The notes: generated by a model not told the origin, from the sequence alone. A stretch of DNA of 64,000 nt from Epiperipatus broadwayi (GCA_028023455.1 JAQFVV010012495.1:3231516-3295515); one strand, 5' to 3'. Counted from the stretch's first letter, positions 46,270 to 59,294 are shown. Translations and numbers: made by a program.

Positions 46270-47345
46270 TTATGTTTGCATTGAAATAAAGCAAAAAATA
46301 GGGTGCACTATTTGTACTAAAACAATGACACCAAAAATATGATACAAAAAAGTGCTACTATAAAGTTCACAAGGAACAATAACCATGTTGTGAAGTAAAC
46401 TGATAAGTCTTATGAAGCACTCACTTCAAAGTTAACAAATAAAGACAATGAATCTGTAGTGATTATGAAGTCAATTATTTATTTATTCACATGAAACATT
46501 CCAAACTTTTTAAGACAGTTTCTTGAATAAGGAATGTATGATAAAGCAACTGAAAACATCTACCTCAAAAAATGTAAAAGTATTTCATATACTTATTTGA
46601 CCAGAAAAAATATGGGTTGCAAGGATAACCAAAATGACAAGTAATCTATATGGTCAGTTGCAGGAAATATTGGAAATGTAAAATGTGTTTTGTAATTGTG
46701 CTTGGTGCAAGTTTTGACATTGGCAACATGGCCCAAGTTGCTCCATTTCTTTAGGCTTGCAGTGACAATAAGGATATTACTGAAGTATTCTTGGAAATGA
46801 TTTCCAATCATAAAACTACTATAGATAAAGATATTTTTGATACTGTAAAAGAGCATTTTAAAAAAACCAAGTTCCCTGATAAGAAGCATAACTGCAATGA
46901 CCTTTGATGGTCCAACAATGACTGACAAAATTAAAGGTTTTGTATTAAGTTTTACATCCAAGTTAAAAAAAAGGTATCCAGATGTTCCAAAACTATAATC
47001 TTTCCAATACATTATACATCATCATATCCTGTGCTCAAAGGTATTGGAAATAAGTAGCATACTCAAACCTGCAATATGCTCATGAATGTTACACATATTT
47101 GAACTTGATTCAACCCACTGACCTCAATCATCATTGGTTTTCAGAATTTCTTAAAGACTTGGAGTGAAATTTGAAATAACAATTCATTGATTACATTGCC
47201 ACAAGTTATAAAAAGTTTTAAAAAAGATAATAAAAAATCACAGTGTTTTATTTCTTAATGATCAGTCATAGGCACAAAATCCAACATTCTTAAATGGTTT
47301 AAATGTCAAACTTCAAAGAAAAAGATCAGGTAATGTAGAGGTTAT
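46270..47345 (+). pseudogene. hAT transposase-like pseudogene (GTF2IRD2/ZBED-related type)
   Basis: Plus-strand fragments in changing frames: NKDITEVFLEMISNHKTT, then DKDIFDTVKEHFKKTKFP, then DKIKGFVLSF, KKRYPDVPK, IHHHILCSKVLE and a late FRIS-RLG block. They follow the order of hAT-derived proteins such as those related to GTF2IRD2: 'DIFEAV..', 'DGAPAMTG...GF.A...', 'HCIIHQ..LC.KVL', 'VN.I....L..R.F...'. Several stops and frameshifts. The minus-strand open frame at 46593-47012 is its shadow. Confidence 0.6.
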
Positions 47346-47429
47346 TTAAAATATTTATAAAGATATTACACATGGGAAAAAGAAATATGAATAACTCCAT
47401 GTGTGTCTGTGCTTAATTGAAAGCAGATA

Positions 47430-47605
47430 TATTAATCTTTAACTGAGATTTAAAGTTTATAACTAGGCTAGAGACAATCTCTAGTTTAGTAAATGATTAG
47501 TGACAATTATTACTGTATTTATGTGAAGTGGATGGTGTCAAAGTTGTGCATGGAGTAAATTTGACCCTTGTAAATCAAAATGCAACAATTTAATAACACA
47601 TCCTA
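47430..47605 (+). repeat. Decayed copy of the palindromic repeat at 51215-51600
   Basis: 'gctagagacaatctctagtt' followed by 'aaatgattagtgacaattat', then 'gtggatggtgtcaaagttgtg' and 'tgcaacaatttaat', matches the right half of the repeat at 51475-51600. Confidence 0.7.
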
Positions 47606-47755
47606 TATAATACACAGTAAGTTTCAGATGCAAATTATATTTATGTCAAAATCATTTACAAGAAAATAATCTAAATTACTTTTCTATGGATGCACAATTG
47701 AACAATGAGAAACAAAATTTTATCTTTTCTCGATGTTGTCCCAAACTAAAAATTA

Positions 47756-48137
<382 letters not shown>

Positions 48138-48177
48138 GTGGTTTTAATTTCTCCTTATTTGTAAGAATGAAAAATAC

Positions 48178-49480
<1,303 letters not shown>

Positions 49481-49707
49481 TTGATTGGAAATTTATAGAT
49501 TTTTAGAATAAGTTTTTCCGTTTTTTTTTTTTTTTTTTGCAGGTTATTTTTTCTTTAATTTCAAGTTTTTATTTATATCCAAATGGATTCATTAATTTTC
49601 AAAAGGATTCTATTTTTAAAAGCACAACAAAAATATAAGATGTCCAGTGTTAGGAAAATACACAATTATTTAGATAAAAAATATTGCACATTAAATTGTT
49701 TGCACAT

Positions 49708-49793
49708 CGCAGCCGCCATGCAAGCCAGTAGTTGGTTGCAGACGGTTGTGGGTTCGCGTCCGGGCCGATGCTATGACACATGGAAAAAAAAAA
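49708..49793 (+). mobile_element. tRNA-headed SINE, 5'-truncated
   Basis: Starts inside the anticodon region (GCCATGCAAGCCAGTAG), keeps GTTGGTTGCAGACGGTTGTG, box B and the trailer CTATGACACATGG with an A run. Same family as 15392. The open frames over it (49583-49819 and 49650-49835) are artefacts. Confidence 0.75.
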
Positions 49794-49839
49794 GTATCTA
49801 TGCGAACAATTATTCTTAAGTACGAAAGTTATCAAAACA

Positions 49840-50195
49840 CATCCAGAATACTAATATACCGGCCTTTTTTCCTTTAATGAAGGTCACGTATCCTACACCT
49901 TTGCTTTCAAAGTTTGACGAGCTGATTAACAATAAACGATGCCAAGTGTATGTATATGGGGGAGGGGTATGAAATTTAATTACTTTAAAATACTATAATA
50001 ATATTATTTTTTAATTTTTATTAATGACCAAATAAAAATAAATTATAATAAGAAATATTAATAGTAATAATAACAAGTCAGATGTCACATGACTTATATA
50101 TAGCTTGCACTTAATAATCATAATTATTCATTTATATTATTTTATATCTCTTTCTTTCTTTGTATAAAAATCATCATACCCTATCAGCCACAAAA
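49840..50195. other. Anonymous sequence
   Basis: Nothing recognised. Confidence 0.4.
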
Positions 50196-50199
50196 CAAA

Positions 50200-50580
50200 C
50201 CAGTCTAGAATAGCAATACAGAGACTTCAACTCATTCAATTAAGTATGGAGAGATAAATGTTAGGAGTAACAAAAAAGATCGAAAACGAAATACATGTGT
50301 GATAGAACAACAGATCTTACTGATATCAATGAAAGAATTCAAATATTGAAGTGGAGTTGGGCTGGACATACTGCTAGAAAAAATAATAATAGATGGACAG
50401 TTAAAATCTTAAACAGGAATCCAAGAGATTGTAAAGAAAGACATCACATGTGAGATGGATGGATGAAATAAAGAAATGTGTTGGGTTGATGTGGAGAAGA
50501 GAACCTAGAAATTGGAGATGGATTGACCTTTGAGAGACCCTCATCCTGCAGTGGCTGGTTGAAAATGATGATGATTATTA
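50200..50580 (+). pseudogene. RTE-type LINE 3' fragment
   Basis: Corresponds to the last 360 bases or so of RTE copy 2: 'agtggagttgggctggaca', 'aagagattgtaaa', 'gatggatggatgaaataa' and 'ctcatcctgcagtggct'. It has stops and small deletions and ends in GATGATGAT. It is a 5'-truncated insertion. Confidence 0.8.
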
Positions 50581-50584
50581 TTTT

Positions 50585-50725
50585 CTATCACCCATCATTT
50601 GATTGTACTGGAGCAAACATTAAGTGGTAAATTTTGAAGATCAAGGTTTATGGATCACAGTTCTAACTCTTACTTCCGGTATTCAAATTTCTTATGAACT
50701 CCTGAATAAATAAGTCATGTATGTC
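50585..50725 (+). repeat. SINE-tail fragment
   Basis: 'actcttacttccggtattc', 'cttatgaactcctgaataaa' match the tail of the SINE at 45041 and, inverted, 53400-53465. A tRNA-like head is not readable. Confidence 0.5.
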
Positions 50726-50729
50726 TTGT

Positions 50730-51030
50730 CATAATTTAGACCAAATTAAATTTTCATAAATAATTTTGCAGTTTATGAATATTCACTCCTTCACTGCTCT
50801 TGGATTCTAATTAGTGCAACTTTCTTTTAGACCAAAACATTTTATGAAATATGGTTCCTGTTTCAATTGAGTTTGACATTCCTGGATCCATGTCTAATAA
50901 TATTTTAATAAGCCATTAAATGCACTATAAAGGTACTCCAAAAATCAGGAATAATAATTTAGAGGCCAATTTTAGCATAAATACCCTCTGTTGTGCACAA
51001 AGAATTATACAAAATCCCAATCTACTATTC
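50730..51030. other. Anonymous sequence
   Basis: Nothing recognised. Confidence 0.4.
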
Positions 51031-51039
51031 TGAAGCTTA

Positions 51040-51205
51040 TAGATATAATAACTACCTCCATACTTCCCCATTCTTTTTAAATTCACTTAAATAAAGATAC
51101 AATAAAAGATAAATGACCCCCAAGATGCATTTTGTGCTGAAGCAGCACTCATCAGTTGACTCAGATCACTATCTCTCATATATATATATTTATTATATGA
51201 AAAGT
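51040..51205 (-). repeat. Hammerhead repeat with perfect stem II
   Basis: On the minus strand: CTGATGA (complement of 51149-51155), stem II GTGCT/AGCAC around loop GCTTC (five Watson-Crick pairs, including the G-C pair next to the core expected in hammerheads), then AAAA where GAAA is expected (one core change), and a short stem III ending in TTTATC. Downstream 'ttttattgtatctttattta' and 'ggggaagtatggaggtag' match 35580-35640. Confidence 0.65.
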
Positions 51206-51214
51206 ATTTATCTA

Positions 51215-51600
51215 CAGTAAATTGTTACATTTTCATTTACCATTGACAAACTTCCTCCACTCACAACTTTGATGCCATTTATTTCAGAAAATACAATAAT
51301 GACTATTACTAATCATTATCGAAACTAGAGATTATCTCTAGCATAGATAAATTTATATCTGTGGTAGAGATAATCTCTAGTTTCGATAATGATTAGTAAT
51401 AGTCATTATTGTATTTGCTAGAGATAATCTCTAGTTTCGATAATGATTAGTAATAGTCATTATTGTATTTGCTAGAGATAATCTCTAGTTTCGATAATGA
51501 TTAGTAATAGTCATTATTGGATTTATCTGAAATGGATGGCATCAAAGTTGTGAGTAGAGGGAAGTTTGACAATGGTAAATGAAAATGTAACAATTTATTC
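51215..51600. repeat. Palindrome with 54-bp tandem units
   Basis: The left arm (about 51221-51345) is the reverse complement of the right arm (about 51475-51598). Between and within them a 54-bp unit beginning TAGAGATAATCTCTAGTTTC repeats three times with starts at 51365, 51419 and 51473; the left arm is a fourth, inverted unit. Each unit begins with the palindrome CTAGAGATAATCTCTAG. It directly follows the hammerhead repeat at 51040-51205 and probably belongs to the same element, since 3040-3125 shows the same order. Confidence 0.8.
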
Positions 51601-51604
51601 TGAA

Positions 51605-52555
51605 GTTCTTTATTATTATAACGATATCTTCTGAAACTATATATCTCAATCATAATGTAACTCATTTCTCTGTGTGTACCTGTTTTGTTTTAACAATTTG
51701 ATAAAGTTGTTACCCAATCCATTTTTTGTCTCCTTGTTATGTGTTAAGTGCCATATTTCTTTGCAATATTAAACTGCCTTGAGATCAAGATGGCAAAATA
51801 CCGATTTATGACAGTTATTTTAACAATGTGGGATTTCTTCTGCATCACATTTACTTAATATTTTAAAAATCTAATAAATGAGAAATACATCACAAAAACA
51901 AGTAAAATAAAAAAAAATTGTTTGTTGAAAACACAACTAATGATAATTTTTATTCACAACTTAACAATAACTGCAACATGAGTAATCATTAAAAAATTCT
52001 AATAACACATTAAGCATGCGCGCACGCACACGTTCAGTATATATATATATAGTAATTTATGCATCATTATTACTAGACCTTTTTTTAATTTAAACTACTG
52101 CAATAGTGAAATCATCAAATATCATATTTATATATAAGATAAAAGGTTTAAATACTTTAAAATTAATAAAGGGGTGCTATATGGAATATAATTTTGATAT
52201 ATAATGTTTGTTAATAAAAATGAAATACGCAAAGAAATACAGCCACTCTGAGAACAAAATGAACACCAGAGTTTCTAAGAAAAAAATATCATACAAACTT
52301 AATTCTTAGTATTGCATTGATAAAGTTTGGTTACATTTAATGTATTGCAAATATAATAATTATGATAAATTTAGTTAAAGCTTTGCATAATTACTTAATA
52401 ACCTAAGATTAGAGAAATTAATTGAATTCTTTTTTTTGTTATTCATGTTCTATTCTATCACTTTCATCATCATCATCATATATTATTAATAACATGTATA
52501 AAATTACTAAATTTATAGAGTAAAACTCTATAAATTTTACAAGCACCATGTTTAA
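51605..52555. other. Anonymous A+T-rich sequence
   Basis: No gene recognised. Short CATCAT repeat near 52466-52480. Confidence 0.4.
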
Positions 52556-52559
52556 ATTG

Positions 52560-52976
52560 TAACTATATAGAAGGTAAACAAATCTCCACAACATGCCGTT
52601 TTAAACAAGATGATAAAACTGTAAGGATACTCTCACTCCAACCACGAGATAAAGTGTTTAAGGAAATAAGAGCATAAAGTAAATTTTAATATTTCGTAAG
52701 TGCTAATAAGAATATTAAATTAAGAAATGGATTTAAAATGAATGATTACATATTCACCTTACACCTCTAGACCCTTAAGATTGGATCATAAATTACAATA
52801 TGAGTTTAGAAATAAGACGGGCGTTTGAATTACTATATGAGTTCGGAAATAAGATGGGCGCTCTTATTTCCTTAAAGACTTTATCTTGTGGATGAGGTAA
52901 GAGTATCATTGCAGTTTTATCATCTTGTTTTTTAAACTGCGCTGGTGAGGAGATTTGTTTACCTTCTATATAGTTA
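52560..52976. mobile_element. MITE with about 115-bp terminal inverted repeats
   Basis: Left end TAACTATATAGAAGGTAAAC, right end its complement; the match extends with few changes through 'aaacaagatgataaaactg' and 'aggaaataagagc' for about 115 bp each side. The interior has two tandem units of about 40 bp containing 'atatgagttt(c)(a/g)gaaataaga'. No coding capacity. The target duplication is not certain (TA possible). Confidence 0.8.
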
Positions 52977-52979
52977 AAT

Positions 52980-53250
52980 ATATATATATATATCCTTGAT
53001 AAGAACCAAATAACAAATTATATCAAATCTTTCTTTTAATATTAACTCAAAGTTTTTATAAATGTGCGTTTTATTTTATATTCAACATTAAAAAAAGATT
53101 TCTCAATTCTAATTTACACCCATCTTTATCTCCCCTTTGGTTCTAACCGGGAACGTCTCTGCAGCTACCCGACCCAAATCTATTAAATACAAATAACACT
53201 GATATTTTGTTTTTAAAAAAGAATAATAAATTTATAAATTAACAATAAAT
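52980..53250. other. Anonymous sequence
   Basis: Nothing recognised apart from a short TA tract at 52978-52993. Confidence 0.4.
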
Positions 53251-53264
53251 AGTTGGGATTTTTT

Positions 53265-53355
53265 CCCCCATATGTCAAATCGTTGACCGGGAAGCGGCTC
53301 CGGGCCAGCTGCTTGGAAGGCAGCTACGCTAACCGCTAGGCCACCAACGTTTGAT
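53265..53355 (-). mobile_element. tRNA-Gly-headed SINE with 15-bp target duplication
   Basis: tRNA-Gly(UCC)-like head on the complement of 53281-53349, with anticodon loop CTTCCAA on a five-pair GCTGC/GCAGC stem, followed by the trailer TTTGACATATGG. Box B is damaged (CCGGAGCCGCTTCC). The flanks duplicate TAGTTGGGATTTTTT at 53250-53264 and 53356-53370. Confidence 0.85.
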
Positions 53356-53399
53356 TAGTTGGGATTTTTTTTTATATAAAAAAAATAATAATAATGTTT

Positions 53400-53465
53400 T
53401 CTTATAAGAAGTTCGAATACCGGAAGTAAGAGTTGGAGCCGCAGTCTTCTCTAAGATAAACAAGC
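53400..53465 (-). repeat. SINE-tail fragment, minus strand
   Basis: The complement reads 'actcttacttccggtattcg' then 'aacttcttataag', the tail seen at 45110-45140 and 50665-50710. Confidence 0.5.
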
Positions 53466-53469
53466 TATA

Positions 53470-54525
53470 CAAAGCAAATATATCTTTTATTTTGGAGAGC
53501 ACAAAGCCGTTCTCGCATCAAAAATGAAAGTATACAGATGTCAATCTACATTTAAATGTGTAAGCGAATGATTAAAGAGAATATATATTTTTACAATTGA
53601 ATTTTATGAAAAATGTAACTAATTTGAAAATAAAACACGCAAAACTCTCTATACGTATGGTGATCATGTGATGTTTATTGGCTTAATTTGGAAATAGTTT
53701 GCACACCTTACTTTGATGACGACTGCAAATATTTACATTAAAAATGTGCTATATTTATTTAAAATACTATTCAAATCATTAAGTTATGAACTATCTTTGT
53801 TTAAAACTTACTTTTCTTACGTATGGTTAACTTTTAAATAAACTATTTTACTAAATTTTTGGTAACAAATGATATAGTTGTCATTTTTAAGTTTGAATTT
53901 TGATTTATCACTATACAGTATAAAGAATAAAACGTTCGCAGAAATGAGACGTCAAAAAAGATTATTTTATCATAAGAATTAAGTAGAAGAGAAAGTTGAA
54001 TAAATATCTTTACGTGAACGGGAAGGGGATTCAAGCAAAAGAAAAACGATTTAAACTTTAAAGATAATAGTCATAAATCGAAATGGCTTTTAAAATTTTA
54101 TAAATGGTAAAATAATATAAGATAGAGTTTGAATAATTGAGAAATATTAATTTTTTTTGTTAGTGTGTTTTTATATTAAAAATCGATAATTTTTGCAAAG
54201 TAGAAATAAGAAAAATGATTAATTTTAGGCTTAATATGTATTATATTTATCATTTTTAGTTTATAAAAACATTCTTTTTTTAAAAAAAAAAAAATTATGT
54301 AGTAGGTATACTTTTTCTTGATTTTTTTAAAGTTCATTTTCCATGTCTAAGATTCTACTGCGTTGACTGGTCTTATTTATATTTTCTTTTTTGTGGTTAT
54401 TATTTATTTTAATCGTTTTTTATGTTTTTGTTAATTATTAATATTTTTAAACACAATATTTTGGTTATCTTTTTAAATGAGGAATGTTAGTTTGTGCATG
54501 TAAATTCTACGGTAACCACTACTCC
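53470..54525. other. Anonymous sequence with a family-B end
   Basis: 'tatacgtatggtgatcatg' and 'tgatgtttattgg' near 53650-53690 are an end fragment of foldback family B. The rest is unassigned A+T-rich DNA. Confidence 0.4.
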
Positions 54526-54559
54526 TGTGATATATATATATATGTTAATGAATGATTAA

Positions 54560-54880
54560 AAAATTTTAAACACCTTGAAGGCCTCACAAATATCACATAA
54601 ACATCATTTTTATGCTTACACAAGCTGTTAAAACAAAGGCTAAACTCTTCATACAGTAGTGCCACCCAGAGTAAGCCAGAATAATCAATAGATGCAATAA
54701 GGTTTGTGCATAAAATCCTATCTAGTGCCTTCTCATCCAATATTACCAGACTAGTTCCTATCTTGTGGCTTTCATCAGTGAGGAGCTTTGGATCTGAGAG
54801 CACTGCATCTAGGTCTTAGAATTTAACGCAACCCTCCAGCAGCTATCTTTTATCTATTAAATTAACTGTATGAAGAGTTT
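54560..54880 (+). mobile_element. Foldback family B, single-arm copy
   Basis: Contains the outer segment 'tttttatgcttacacaagct', 'aaactcttcatacagtagtg', 'cataaaatcctatctagtg', 'ggctttcatcagtgaggagc' and 'gagcactgcatctaggtctt'. It ends in a short inverted 'gtatgaagagtttaacctt'. Only one arm is present, so it does not fold back over its length. The minus-strand open frame at 54519-54803 is an artefact. Confidence 0.7.
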
Positions 54881-54884
54881 AACC

Positions 54885-55490
54885 TTGAAGACCTACCAGC
54901 TTATCTAGCTATATGTTAATATTCAAACAAAAAAATGGATATTTGAGATATCTTAGTTATATGCTTATTAGATGCACTTTTGATACAATGATTAAAAAAT
55001 GATATATATAATTAAGAGGAGAAAATCACTCTTTATCAGGCTTGGGATAAACAGCATCAACTTACAGAGTACTCTTTATCCTTAGCCTGAGAAATAGTGG
55101 CTTTGTCTTCTTATCACATATTCATTAAACTATGTTAATTGTATTTTAACATCTTTACATATGTAACAATATGTTACTATCCTAGTTTGCATTTAATATC
55201 TATATCAATAGAAACAATATAAATTGATATTAAATATTTTGTAATATATTCCATTGCTGTATATGTATAGAAATAAAATGTATAGAAAGAAATTTAATTA
55301 AAACAAAAGTGAGACGTCATTAATTAATATTTTAAGATATTGAATTGTTTTTATTGTTATTTGAAAAACATTACATACTCTTTTTATAAATAAAAAGATT
55401 TTATTAAACAATAATATAAAAATAAATTCAAACGCTTCATTTAAAAATATTAATTTTCAAGAATTGCCAATTAGTTTTAAAATAACTTTT
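54885..55490. other. Anonymous A+T-rich sequence
   Basis: Nothing recognised. Confidence 0.4.
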
Positions 55491-55503
55491 TAATAGACTA
55501 GCG

Positions 55504-55875
55504 CAGTGGTATTCAATCTATGGGTCGCGATCCCAAACGGGATCGCAAAAAATTACCTTAGGGTCACAAGATGAATGAAAAAATTGTAAATAAATTTAAT
55601 TGATTACAAAATGATTATAAATAATTAATACTAGTCGATTTTTCAACGTAATATTTTGATAACTACAGACTTGATTTTCAGTTTATGTATTGATACTTAT
55701 CCTTTATTTTGTATGAAATAAAAAATAAATTAAACATCTTTCTAATTTTTAAAATTACCTAGTCCTAGTTTTTGAGCAATTAGAATTAGACTATTGATTT
55801 TTTTTAATTTTGGGTCGGCATGTTACCTCGATGTCCCATGCGGGGTCATACTGCTAAAATGTTTGAATACCACTG
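55504..55875. mobile_element. hAT-type MITE with 8-bp target duplication
   Basis: Ends CAGTGGTATTCAATC and (complement) CAGTGGTATTCAAAC. The 8-bp flanks GACTAGCG (55496-55503) and GACTAGAG (55876-55883) differ at one base. 'gggtcgcgatcccaaacggg' near the left end and 'gggtcggcatgttacctcg' near the right are typical of such elements. Non-autonomous; the open frame starting at 55794 runs through its right end. Confidence 0.9.
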
Positions 55876-55884
55876 GACTAGAGC

Positions 55885-56320
55885 ATTATTTATTGTTCAA
55901 TTGTCAAACAGCCAACAATTTTATCAAGAAAATGATCACGGGAATAAAGTCATCATCAGCTGCTGAATTTAAAAAGGAAAACAAAATGAACTTGAAAATA
56001 AGCAGTTTTTATCTCAAGAATTTCGGAATCAAGACTAAAATGGATACTTTACTTCTTCATGTTTTCATTTGTCACAAATAGGATTACGTCATAATTATCA
56101 ATTGTTGCAAAATCTTGATTTTTTTTTGCTACATCTTCGTTTAGGCCCATCTTCTATATTTCAAAAGAAGTGCCATTATAGTGAAATAAATAGTTTATTA
56201 TATCATAACTTTGAATAACATTAATGGTAAATAAGTTAAAACTACAAAACAATTTATAATTTTGTATTAAATATTTTTTATTTATAATAAATTGTTTTTC
56301 ACATAAATAACATGCTGGCA
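55885..56320. other. Sequence right of the hAT MITE
   Basis: An open plus-strand frame continues to 56081 (NFIKKMITGIKSSSAAEFKK...). It has reasonable composition but no recognisable domain and begins inside the MITE, so I do not call a gene. Confidence 0.3.
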
Positions 56321-56326
56321 TTAGTT

Positions 56327-56444
56327 TTTTTTTTTTTTTCCATATGTCATAGCATCGACCGGGAGGCGAACCCACAACCGTCTGCAACCAACTATTTGCT
56401 TGCAAGGCGCCTGCGCTGACCTCTCGGCTAACAACGCTTGACGA
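56327..56444 (-). mobile_element. tRNA-headed SINE with target duplication
   Basis: The cleanest member of the long-variable-arm family. The minus strand reads GTCAAGCGTTGTTAGCCGAG, GGTCAGCGCAGGCGCCTTGC, GGTTGCAGACGGTTGTGGGT, TCGCCTCCCGGTCGATGC, then TATGACATATGG and an A run. Acceptor-type pairing GCGTTG/CGATGC is possible with wobble pairs. CATTAGTT is duplicated at 56319-56326 and 56445-56452. Confidence 0.85.
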
Positions 56445-56454
56445 CATTAGTTAT

Positions 56455-57880
56455 TTTAAATTGTCAATTCTTAAATATCGGATCGCGTAATTATCAAAGT
56501 TATATGCAAATAATATTTTCAAATCGTTTTAAATATAATTTTCAAAAATAATACAGATATAATCAATGATAGCTTACTTTTATTTTATAGACGTCACATT
56601 TCAGTATATATTATGAAATATATAATCTGTGTTATTTAATTATATTTATAATTTTAAATAATGATTGTTTAAATAGTAATTAATATTTATTTTATATATA
56701 TGGAATTTGACTGATATTTTATGCATTGACAACTGACATATTATTGATATGTTTACTTGATATTATTTGTTGGTTCCAGTTATAAATTCCTATGGCTTCA
56801 TTTTATAATTATTTCGTTTTTGTATTAAATATTTTCTTAATTACGTTTTCAGAATAATTGTTATTGGTTATGCTATTATCTAGATTCTAGAATATTGTAG
56901 TAGAGAGTTAAGCTTAAACATAACAAGCATTTCGCCCATTGCTTAATTTTATAGCCCTCTGTATATAGGTTACTGTGATACTAGGTATTGAAATAAGGAT
57001 AGCTTGATTTGTTTTGGCAATGTCGCAGATTGTTGATCATACATGTTTGTTGATTTTAATGTATTAATTTAGATATTGATAACTATTATAATGATATTAC
57101 TGTTATTTTATTTTTTAAAATAAATTATTACGTTTAATAATAAATTATTTTGTTTTTTATTTTGTTTCTTTTATTACTGACTATTACTTGAATTATAAAA
57201 TATAAAATATTAATATGCTAAATTAATAGGTTTCCAAAGTAACTCGTTCTAGGTAAATTTGTACTTTATTTTAAGATTTATTATTAGTTAGAATAGTTTC
57301 ATTTTATAATTCATAACTTCCCAATATTTGTTTGTAATTGTGACTTTATTAGTAAGCTTAACTTCTTTCTTTGGTATTTTCTTATATTAATTATCAATAT
57401 TAAATTACAATTGGTTATTGGAAAGAAATCTAGATTTATTATTTAGTGCCACATTCTAGTTACCTAAGGAATTATTTATCCATTACAATATCTATAAATG
57501 TTGACCAGTATTGTACCCATGTAACTGAAAAAGTAAGTTTGACTTGTGTTCAAAACCTTCAATCACATCCTTCATACCTTTTGTTTTATTTTGAAATATA
57601 TGTCAAATTCACTTCATTTTCCACTTTGTGATTTTTTTTTTTAATAAATAACTTTTTTTTAGTTTTTTCAACATTTCACATTATTAACACCTTATTTTAA
57701 ATCCTCAATAAAAAGCCTTCAATCTTTCATCTATTTTCCTTAATGATCCAAATCTCTGTTCATTATAAAGACAAACAACCAAAAATTTTGCAAGTTCAAA
57801 GCAAAATTGAATATTACATCAAAGACCTAAGTCAATGTAGCTTATGATCAAAATTGCTTAATAAGATCTTTCAAAATTTT
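56455..57880. other. Anonymous A+T-rich sequence
   Basis: No gene or element recognised. Confidence 0.4.
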
Positions 57881-57889
57881 ATTCCACAA

Positions 57890-58179
57890 TAAACATCAGG
57901 CCTCCAGATCATAGCAATCATAACACATAGATCAGCGTTCAATTTATACCTGATGTATCTCAAAGATTAAAGACAATTTGCTCTGAATTATTTAATATTA
58001 TCTTCAGAGTCCTCTTAAGCTAAATCAGTTATTAAACAATATTAAAAACAAGTTGCTTTGGGACTAGGCCCTCCAAATAATCTACCTAATCAGTTGCAAT
58101 GCAATTTATTACAGTAAATCTCATGCCAATACCATCACTAGGTTAAACACAACATATATATATATATATATATATTGTG

Positions 58180-58212
<33 letters not shown>

Positions 58213-58370
58213 GTAGTCATACAAGAACAGACCCCAATATAAAATCAGTGTTCCTTGAGCATGAAACTGACTCTGAAACAACTTCATTCCATTTAACATC
58301 AAAGTAGTTTGCACTAAGCACAATAATCAAAAATGAAATCTAAGGAATCATGGATTATCACCAACAATAC
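57890..58370 (+). pseudogene. Second Penelope-like relic (GIY-YIG region)
   Basis: Plus-strand translation in changing frames gives QFIPDVSQRLKTICSELFN and IIFRVLL, then LNQLLNNIKNKL and IIYLISCNAIYYSKSHA (C..C-less GIY-YIG core with YY), then SVFLEHETDSETTSFH and late KNEI. These match in order the better copy at 48482-49134 (VPYIPKISNKLTKTLSNKF, HVVYSISC, FFEHTKQSGHNF). A TA microsatellite (58153-58211) has expanded inside it. Older than the copy at 48 kb. Confidence 0.65.
58153..58211. repeat. TA-rich palindromic microsatellite
   Basis: (TA)n, a short TGTGTA interruption and (TA)n again; self-complementary. Confidence 0.95.
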
Positions 58371-58374
58371 CTAT

Positions 58375-59195
58375 GTGATATATAAAAAAGATTCATGTGT
58401 TGCTTTGTTATGCAAATAAAATATGTAAATCTATCAATTTAAATATCAATTAGCTTTTATATAGTCATTCTCTGCTTGCTCTTTATCACAAATTTGACTT
58501 TATTTAGTGCAATAAATATGACCTGTTCTGTTACATATAAGCAGTGCTAAGCTGTAGTTAATTTGTAGTATTGTCAATCTTTCCTTTATAATGAACTACA
58601 CACTGTATTGAATTACCAAACATTTAATTTTTTTTAAAATTCTAACTTCAATATTTATGCAATATGCTATCACTTATTAAAATCATGTTTATTTACATCA
58701 GTTCTTATTTCAGTATGTTTGTTAACTTATCAGAGAATGGTTATATAAATATTAAAAAGCTCTAATTTGGTTTAACAAATTCTTGCTTAATTATACTGTT
58801 AACCTCATAAAATTAACCACATTTACAATCATTGCATTAATCATAGATGCATTTTTAAATTCAATTGTATTTTACAAATTGTCCTACTTTTACTTAAATT
58901 TTTGTTAAGCCTTTTTTATATTAAATGGATAGAAGTAATAATTGAAAAAGCTATCAATAATCTGGAGCCAAGATTTCAAATTACTACCCACCAGATTTAG
59001 AAGAAAAGACACTCTGGCATCTACAAAAGAGGAACTAAAAAAGATTTTCCATTATAAAATGATCCCCCTATATAGTACATATAGAAGTGCAGGCGTGAAA
59101 AAACCTGTACTGTAGAAAAATTCATATTTCAAAACAAGAAACTGTAATGTGTATATATACTATGAATTTTGCTGCCTTAATGCTAATCCTAATCT
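58375..59195. other. Anonymous A+T-rich sequence
   Basis: Nothing recognised. Confidence 0.4.
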
Positions 59196-59204
59196 TGATC
59201 AAAA

Positions 59205-59290
59205 TTTGCTTAGTAATTCACATAAATAAATATTAAACAAAACAGAAGATAGACACCTATCTTACACCCATCTCTATATCCATTCTGTCA
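59205..59290 (-). pseudogene. Possible LINE RT motif fragment
   Basis: The minus-strand translation gives GVR, stop, then VSIFCFV; with one frame change it reads GVRQGVYLLFCLIFIYVN, resembling the 'G.RQGCPLSPLLFN' block of LINE reverse transcriptases. I could not extend it on either side, so it may be chance. Confidence 0.25.
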
Positions 59291-59294
59291 AAAT

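Noticed and set aside
46593-47012. 139-codon minus-strand open frame
   Set aside because: The plus strand gives hAT transposase blocks in order; this frame is its shadow.
58138-58323. 61-codon minus-strand frame with Tyr-Ile repeats
   Set aside because: Translation of the TA microsatellite inside the second Penelope-like relic.
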